Shown: positions 59,842 through 64,000 of the stretch, piece by piece
Layout: the number at the start of each line of letters is the position of its first letter
Position numbering within the stretch: the stretch's first letter is position 1
Assembly (NCBI GenBank): GCA_965214415.1
Contig: CBDCBQ010000003.1
Coordinates: forward strand, 806,001 to 870,000
DNA length: 64,000 nucleotides
Direction of reading: 5' to 3'
From: RH-AL1 sp965214415
GTDB taxonomy: Bacteria; Pseudomonadota; Alphaproteobacteria; Rhizobiales; Beijerinckiaceae
Notes under the pieces: model-generated
Database searches by the model: none
The model's input: only the letters and a program-made list of their open reading frames with translations
Told to the model about the DNA's origin: nothing
Translations under genes and position numbers: made by a program

Positions 59842-60851
59842 TGCGGATCACGCCCTTCGGCGCCGTCTGCCTCGCGCTCGTCGCCGTCGGCGTCGCGTTT
59901 CCGCTCGTCGCGCCGAACCCCTATTACCTGTCCGTCATGTCGCTCGCGCTCATCAACGCGCTGGCGGCGGCGGGGCTCAACCTCATCGCCGGCTACACCG
60001 GACAGCTCAATCTGGCGCACGCCGGCTTCATGGCGATCGGCGCCTACACGGTCGGCATCCTCACCGTCACCTATGGCATGCCGTTCTGGCCGGCCTTCGT
60101 GCTCGGCGGCGTCGTCGCGGCGGCGATCGGCGCGCTCGTCGGCGTGATCTCGCTTCGGCTGCGCGGCCAGGTCTTCGCGATCTTCACGCTCTGCGTCGGC
60201 GTCATCATCGCGCTTGTCATCGAAAAGGCGGAGGGGCTGACCAACGGCGTCAACGGCATCATGGACATCCCGCAGGCGACGCGTCTCGGGCCGTTCTCGA
60301 TCGCCAGCGACGCCGGCCAATACTACCTCGTGCTCGCCGTCCTGGTTTGCGGGCTGTTCCTGATGCAGCGCATCGTCACCTCGCTCGTCGGGCGCGGCTT
60401 CGTCGCCATCCGCAACAGCGAGGCGCTGGCGGAGGCGCTCGGCATCAATCCGATGCGCACCAAACTATTGGCCTTCGTCCTGTCGACCTTCTACGCGGGC
60501 ATCGCCGGCGCGCTCTATGCCGGAAATCTGCGCTTTCTCGGCCCCGGCATGGCGAGCGAGACGATCACCTTCGACATGATCACGTTCACCATCGTCGGCG
60601 GCCTCGGAACCCTGCTCGGTCCCGTCGTCGGCGCGCTGCTGATCGCCTGGCTGAGCCAATACCTGCAGGCGCTGCAGGACTATCGCATGGTGGTGTTCGG
60701 GCCGCTCCTCATCCTGCTCATCATGTTCTTCCCGCAGGGCCTGGTCGGCTGGGTCGAGACACGGCTCGGCCGCCGCCGCGCGGCACAAATCGACGCGGCG
60801 CTCGCGACGCAGGAGGCTCCGCGCGGCATTCCGGTGCGGCCGCATGCTTGA
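59838..60851 (+). CDS. livM: Branched-chain amino acid-type ABC permease, LivM-like
   Basis: The 337-aa second permease has LNLIAGYTGQLNLAHAGFMA, RGFVAIRNSEALAEALGINP and GGLGTLLGPVVGALLI. The ATG at 59838 overlaps livH (ATGA); the end overlaps livG by 8 nt. It dimerises with LivH to form the channel. Confidence 0.93.
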   Translation: MMRITPFGAVCLALVAVGVAFPLVAPNPYYLSVMSLALINALAAAGLNLIAGYTGQLNLAHAGFMAIGAYTVGILTVTYGMPFWPAFVLGGVVAAAIGALVGVISLRLRGQVFAIFTLCVGVIIALVIEKAEGLTNGVNGIMDIPQATRLGPFSIASDAGQYYLVLAVLVCGLFLMQRIVTSLVGRGFVAIRNSEALAEALGINPMRTKLLAFVLSTFYAGIAGALYAGNLRFLGPGMASETITFDMITFTIVGGLGTLLGPVVGALLIAWLSQYLQALQDYRMVVFGPLLILLIMFFPQGLVGWVETRLGRRRAAQIDAALATQEAPRGIPVRPHA

Positions 60852-61608
60852 GGTGCGCGGCCTCACCAAGCGCTTCGGCGGCCTCGCCGCCGTGCGCGAC
60901 GTCACGGCCACCTTCGCCGCCGGCAAGATCAGCGCGATCATCGGCCCCAACGGCGCCGGCAAGACGACGTTCTTCAATCTGATCAGCGGCGCCTACCGCC
61001 CGAGCGAGGGCGAAGTCCTGCTCGAGGGGCGCGATGTGACTGGGCTCAAGGCCGACGCGGTGGCGCGGCTCGGCGTGGCGCGCACGTTCCAGGCGACGAA
61101 CCTGTTCGAGACGGCGAGCGTCGCCGACAACCTCATCGTCGGCCATCGGCTGCGCACCCGCGCCAACCTCCTCGACGTTCTCGTCGCCTCGCGGCGCCTG
61201 CGCGAGGAGGAGCGCGCGAGCCGCGCCAGGGCCGCCGAGGTGCTCGAGTTCGTCGGGCTCGCCCATGTCGGCCACCGGCTGGCGGCCGACATCACGCAGG
61301 AGGAGCGCAAGCGCGTCGCCTTCGCGCTGGCGCTGGCCACCGATCCGAAGCTGCTGCTCGCCGACGAGCCGGCCGGCGGCGTCAATCCGAGCGAGACCGA
61401 CGGTCTCGCCGAGCTGATGCGCAAGATCGTGCGCTCCGGCGTCACGCTGATACTGATCGAGCACAAGATGAGCATGATCATGGCGCTCGCCGATTTCATC
61501 GTCGTGCTCGACCACGGCGAGAAGATCGCCGAGGGCACGCCGGCCGAGATCCAGGCGAACCCGAAGGTGATCGAGGCCTATCTCGGAGCCGATCATGCTG
61601 CGGCTTGA
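60844..61608 (+). CDS. livG: ABC ATPase, LivG-like
   Basis: The 254-aa ATPase has Walker A GPNGAGKTTF and Walker B LLLADEPAGGVNPSE. The usual LSGGQ signature is replaced by ADITQEERKRVAFALAL, a variant seen in some LivG proteins where the helix starts ITxxERK. The gene overlaps livM by 8 nt and livF by 14 nt. Confidence 0.93.
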   Translation: MLEVRGLTKRFGGLAAVRDVTATFAAGKISAIIGPNGAGKTTFFNLISGAYRPSEGEVLLEGRDVTGLKADAVARLGVARTFQATNLFETASVADNLIVGHRLRTRANLLDVLVASRRLREEERASRARAAEVLEFVGLAHVGHRLAADITQEERKRVAFALALATDPKLLLADEPAGGVNPSETDGLAELMRKIVRSGVTLILIEHKMSMIMALADFIVVLDHGEKIAEGTPAEIQANPKVIEAYLGADHAAA

Positions 61609-62302
61609 GGGCGCCTGCCTCGACTACGGCGGCTTTCGCGCGCTCGACCACGTCGACTTGCATGCCGACGACGGCGAGCTCGTCGTGCTGCTCGGCGCGA
61701 ACGGTGCCGGCAAAAGCTCGATCTTCCACGCGATCAGCGGCCTGCAGCGTCTCGCCGAGGGCAACATCCGCCTGCGCGACGACGATATATCGGCCCTCAA
61801 ACCATCTCGCATCGTCGAGGCCGGCATCGTCCATTGCCCCGAGGGCCGCAAGCTCTTCCCGGCGATGAGCGTGCGCAAGAACCTCGAGCTCGGCGCCTAC
61901 GTGCATCGCCGCGACAAGGCCGGCATCGCCAGCGGGCTCGAGGAGATCTTCACGCTGTTCCCGATCCTGCGCGACAAGCAGCACCAGGCCGCAGGCGCGC
62001 TGTCGGGCGGGCAGCAGCAGATGGTTGCGATCGGCCGCGCGCTGATGGGCCGGCCCAAGGTGCTGCTGCTCGACGAGCCGAGCCTCGGCCTCGCGCCGCT
62101 CGTCGTGAAGCAGATGTTCGAGATCATCGCGGCGATCAACGCGCGCGGCACCACCGTGCTGCTCGCCGAGCAGAACGCCTTCGCGGCGCTGCGCATCGCC
62201 ACGCGCGCCTACGTGATCGAGAGCGGCCGGATCGTGCTGGAAGGCACATCCGACGCCTTGAGCAAGGACGAACGCGTCCGCCGGGCCTACCTCGGCGGCT
62301 GA
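61595..62302 (+). CDS. livF: ABC ATPase, LivF-like
   Basis: The 235-aa ATPase has Walker A GANGAGKSSIF, signature LSGGQQQMVAIGRAL and Walker B LLLDEPSLGLAP. It pairs with LivG. It ends 36 nt before the binding-protein gene, which is in the same direction. Confidence 0.94.
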   Translation: MLRLEGACLDYGGFRALDHVDLHADDGELVVLLGANGAGKSSIFHAISGLQRLAEGNIRLRDDDISALKPSRIVEAGIVHCPEGRKLFPAMSVRKNLELGAYVHRRDKAGIASGLEEIFTLFPILRDKQHQAAGALSGGQQQMVAIGRALMGRPKVLLLDEPSLGLAPLVVKQMFEIIAAINARGTTVLLAEQNAFAALRIATRAYVIESGRIVLEGTSDALSKDERVRRAYLGG

Positions 62303-62338
62303 GACCACAAGCAAGAGCAAAACAGAGAAGGAAACGCC

Positions 62339-63508
62339 ATGCCCATCACGAGACGCCAGTTCGGCCTCGCCACCGCCGCAACCACCGCCGCGCTCGCCTT
62401 CCCCGGCCTCGCGCACGCCGACGACGTCATCAAGATCGGCTTCTCCGGCCCGCTGTCGGGCGGCGCCGCGCTCTACGGCAAGCATTGCCTGAGCGGCCTG
62501 CAGATGGCGACCGACGAGATCAACGCGGCCGGCGGCCTCGATATCGGCGGCAAGAAGATGAAGCTCGACCTGGTCGCGCTCGACGATAAATACTCGCCAT
62601 CGGAAGCCGCGCTGAACGCCAAGCGCCTGCACGAGCAGGACGGCGCGGCCGTCGTCTTCGTCCCGCATTCGGGCGGCATCTTCGCCGTGCAGGCCTTCAA
62701 CCAGAAGGAAGGCTTCCTGCTCGGCGCGTATTCGAGCGTGCCCTCGATCACCGAGCGCGGCAACACGCTGACGCTGCGCATTCCGCCGACCTACGACACC
62801 TACATCGAGCCGTTCATCGACTACGAGATGAAGCACTTCGGCAAGAAGCTCGCGATGGCCGGCGGCGATCACGAATACGCCAAGCTCTGGGCCAAGGCGT
62901 TCGGCCCGGCATGGGAGAAGGCCGGCGGCACGATCGTCGCCTCGAACCCGATGTCCTACAACAAGGATGCCGACTTCTACTCCGGCGTCAGCAAGGTGCT
63001 GGCGGCGGGCCCCGACGTGATGTTCATCGGCGGCGCCTCGGAGCCGACCGCGCTCGTCGTCAAGCAGGCGCGCGAGCTCGGCTTCAAGGGCGGCTTCGCG
63101 GTCATGGACCAGGCCAAGCTCGACGAGATGGCGCGCGTCACCGGCGGCCTCGACATGCTGGATGGCTCGATCGGCATTCTGCCGCTGGCCTACGACGAGC
63201 GCCCGGCGGCGCAATCCTTCGTCAAGCGCTACGCCGCGCATCACGAGTACGCGCCCAACACCGAGGCGTCGCTCAACTACACGACGCTCTACATCGTCAC
63301 CGACGCGATGAAGGCCGCGGGCTCGACCACCGACGCCGCCGCGATCCGCGCCAAGGCCGACGCCGTCACCAAGACGCTGCCGGCCGACAACAACCCCAAC
63401 AGCGTCTCCGGCATCGGCGAGCACGGCGGCCTCGATGCCGCCACCTTCGTCGCCGCCGTCGAGAAGGGCAAGATCGTCTCGATCCCGCTCGCCGGCGCGA
63501 CGCACTGA
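62339..63508 (+). CDS. Periplasmic amino-acid binding protein (Leu/Ile/Val-type), Tat-like signal
   Basis: The 389-aa periplasmic binding protein starts MPITRRQFGLATAATTAALA, a twin-arginine type signal, and ends its export signal at LAHAD. The type I periplasmic fold begins VIKIGFSGPLSGGAALYGKH, a pattern of the ABC amide/branched-chain group. It gives substrate to the LivH-LivM-LivG-LivF complex. Substrate is unclear; amides, urea or amino acids are possible. The ribosome-binding site is GAGAAGGAAA upstream. Confidence 0.92.
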   Translation: MPITRRQFGLATAATTAALAFPGLAHADDVIKIGFSGPLSGGAALYGKHCLSGLQMATDEINAAGGLDIGGKKMKLDLVALDDKYSPSEAALNAKRLHEQDGAAVVFVPHSGGIFAVQAFNQKEGFLLGAYSSVPSITERGNTLTLRIPPTYDTYIEPFIDYEMKHFGKKLAMAGGDHEYAKLWAKAFGPAWEKAGGTIVASNPMSYNKDADFYSGVSKVLAAGPDVMFIGGASEPTALVVKQARELGFKGGFAVMDQAKLDEMARVTGGLDMLDGSIGILPLAYDERPAAQSFVKRYAAHHEYAPNTEASLNYTTLYIVTDAMKAAGSTTDAAAIRAKADAVTKTLPADNNPNSVSGIGEHGGLDAATFVAAVEKGKIVSIPLAGATH

Positions 63509-63515
63509 GGGCAGC

Positions 63516-63986
63516 CTAATCCGGCAGCGTGCCGGCCACCCGGCCGGCGCGCTTGAGGCGCTGGATCGCGACATCGAGGGCGGACAGGAAGGCCGAGCGG
63601 TCGCGCGGCGTGAACGGGCGCGGGCCGCCGGTGATCTCGCCGGAGGAGCGCAGCTCGTCCATCAGGTTGCGCGTCGCCAGCGCGGCGCCGATCGAGGCGT
63701 CGGTGAACGCCTTGCCGTTCGGCGCGATCACGCTGGCGCCGGCCTTCACGCAGCGCGCGGCGAGCGGAATGTCGGCGGTGACGACGATCGCGCCCGCCCG
63801 CGCCCGTGCCGCGATCCAGTCGTCGGCGACGTCGGGCCCGGCGGCGACATGGACGCGGCGGATCGACGGGTCGCGTGGCACGGCGATCGGCGCGTTGGCG
63901 ACGATCGCGACGGGCAGGGCGTGCCGCGCCGCGACGCGGTAGATCTCGTCCTTCACCGGGCACGCGTCGGCATCGACGAGCACCAC
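63516..63986 (-). CDS. YaiI/YqxD family protein (DUF188)
   Basis: The 156-aa protein has the DUF188 N-terminus VLVDADACPVKDEIYRVA and TADIPLAARCVKAGASVIAPNGKAFT. The fold resembles PIN-type nucleases, role unknown. GTG at 63986 has GAGGA 8 nt upstream; GTG at 63983 is an alternative. It is convergent with the binding-protein gene, 7 nt between stops. Confidence 0.92.
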   Translation of the reverse strand: MVLVDADACPVKDEIYRVAARHALPVAIVANAPIAVPRDPSIRRVHVAAGPDVADDWIAARARAGAIVVTADIPLAARCVKAGASVIAPNGKAFTDASIGAALATRNLMDELRSSGEITGGPRPFTPRDRSAFLSALDVAIQRLKRAGRVAGTLPD

Positions 63987-64000
63987 GATTCCATCCTCGC

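Overview
The window looks like a piece of chromosome from a high-GC alphaproteobacterium of the order Hyphomicrobiales (Rhizobiales), probably Beijerinckiaceae-like. The signs are a short type 3 prolyl-tRNA synthetase without an editing insert, a gatB gene, the block rpoZ-relA/spoT-pdxJ-acpS-lepB-rnc-era, two large rhizobial-type porins with N-terminal coiled coils, small conserved rhizobial proteins, and the REP-like and GCGAGCGCAGCGAAGCAA-type palindromic repeats common in this order. Genus-level placement is inference.

Layout. 1-9617: a partial nitronate monooxygenase, proS, a MarR-GNAT-GNAT fusion gene behind a palindromic operator, aspS and gatB, and a histone H1-like gene. Two toxin-antitoxin loci in this part are damaged (vapBC next to aspS, mntA-hepT between aspS and gatB). 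9670-21529: small secreted proteins, tRNA-Ser(GCT), a minus-strand RND efflux operon (pump, adaptor, outer-membrane factor) ending in a tandem four-cysteine protein, and two tandem porin paralogues. 21693-26914: hydrolase, single-domain response regulator, soluble lytic transglycosylase, dapA, smpB. 26923-38282: family 5 uracil-DNA glycosylase, NYN nuclease, then the housekeeping run rpoZ, rsh, pdxJ, acpS, lepB, rnc, era, a Rieske-fused flavoprotein reductase, HIT protein and a DUF482 acetyltransferase. 38727-46816: small membrane and beta-barrel proteins, hydrolases, a double cold-shock-domain protein and a DEAD-box helicase, with a short divergent transcription unit between them. 46889-58653: AlkZ-like DNA glycosylase, acyltransferase, Nudix hydrolase, an isolated Rieske subunit of the bc1 complex, amidase, DUF3311 plus sodium:solute symporter, an intact FitAB/VapBC-type toxin-antitoxin pair overlapping an aldo/keto reductase, and a COG4705 membrane protein. 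58978-63508: a five-gene branched-chain amino acid type ABC transporter. 63516-63986: a YaiI/DUF188 protein.

How the genes fit together. Most of the window is core metabolism and information processing. AspS and GatB fit an indirect Asn-tRNA pathway; rpoZ and rsh link transcription with the stringent response; lepB-rnc-era is a translationally coupled run. Accessory character is limited to the three toxin-antitoxin loci, the repeats, one SxtJ-like gene remnant and the liv transporter. No phage, insertion sequence, CRISPR array or large defence island is visible.

The most unusual signals are (a) a roughly 200-nt minus-strand unit at 44925-45157 with a promoter-like sequence, a perfect 12-nt Shine-Dalgarno match, a 17-codon ORF and a hairpin terminator; (b) duplication of the antitoxin upstream region on the far side of the COG4705 gene; (c) the regulator with two acetyltransferase domains and its operator; (d) the Rieske gene separated from cytochrome b/c1 genes; and (e) the tandem four-cysteine protein at the end of the efflux operon.
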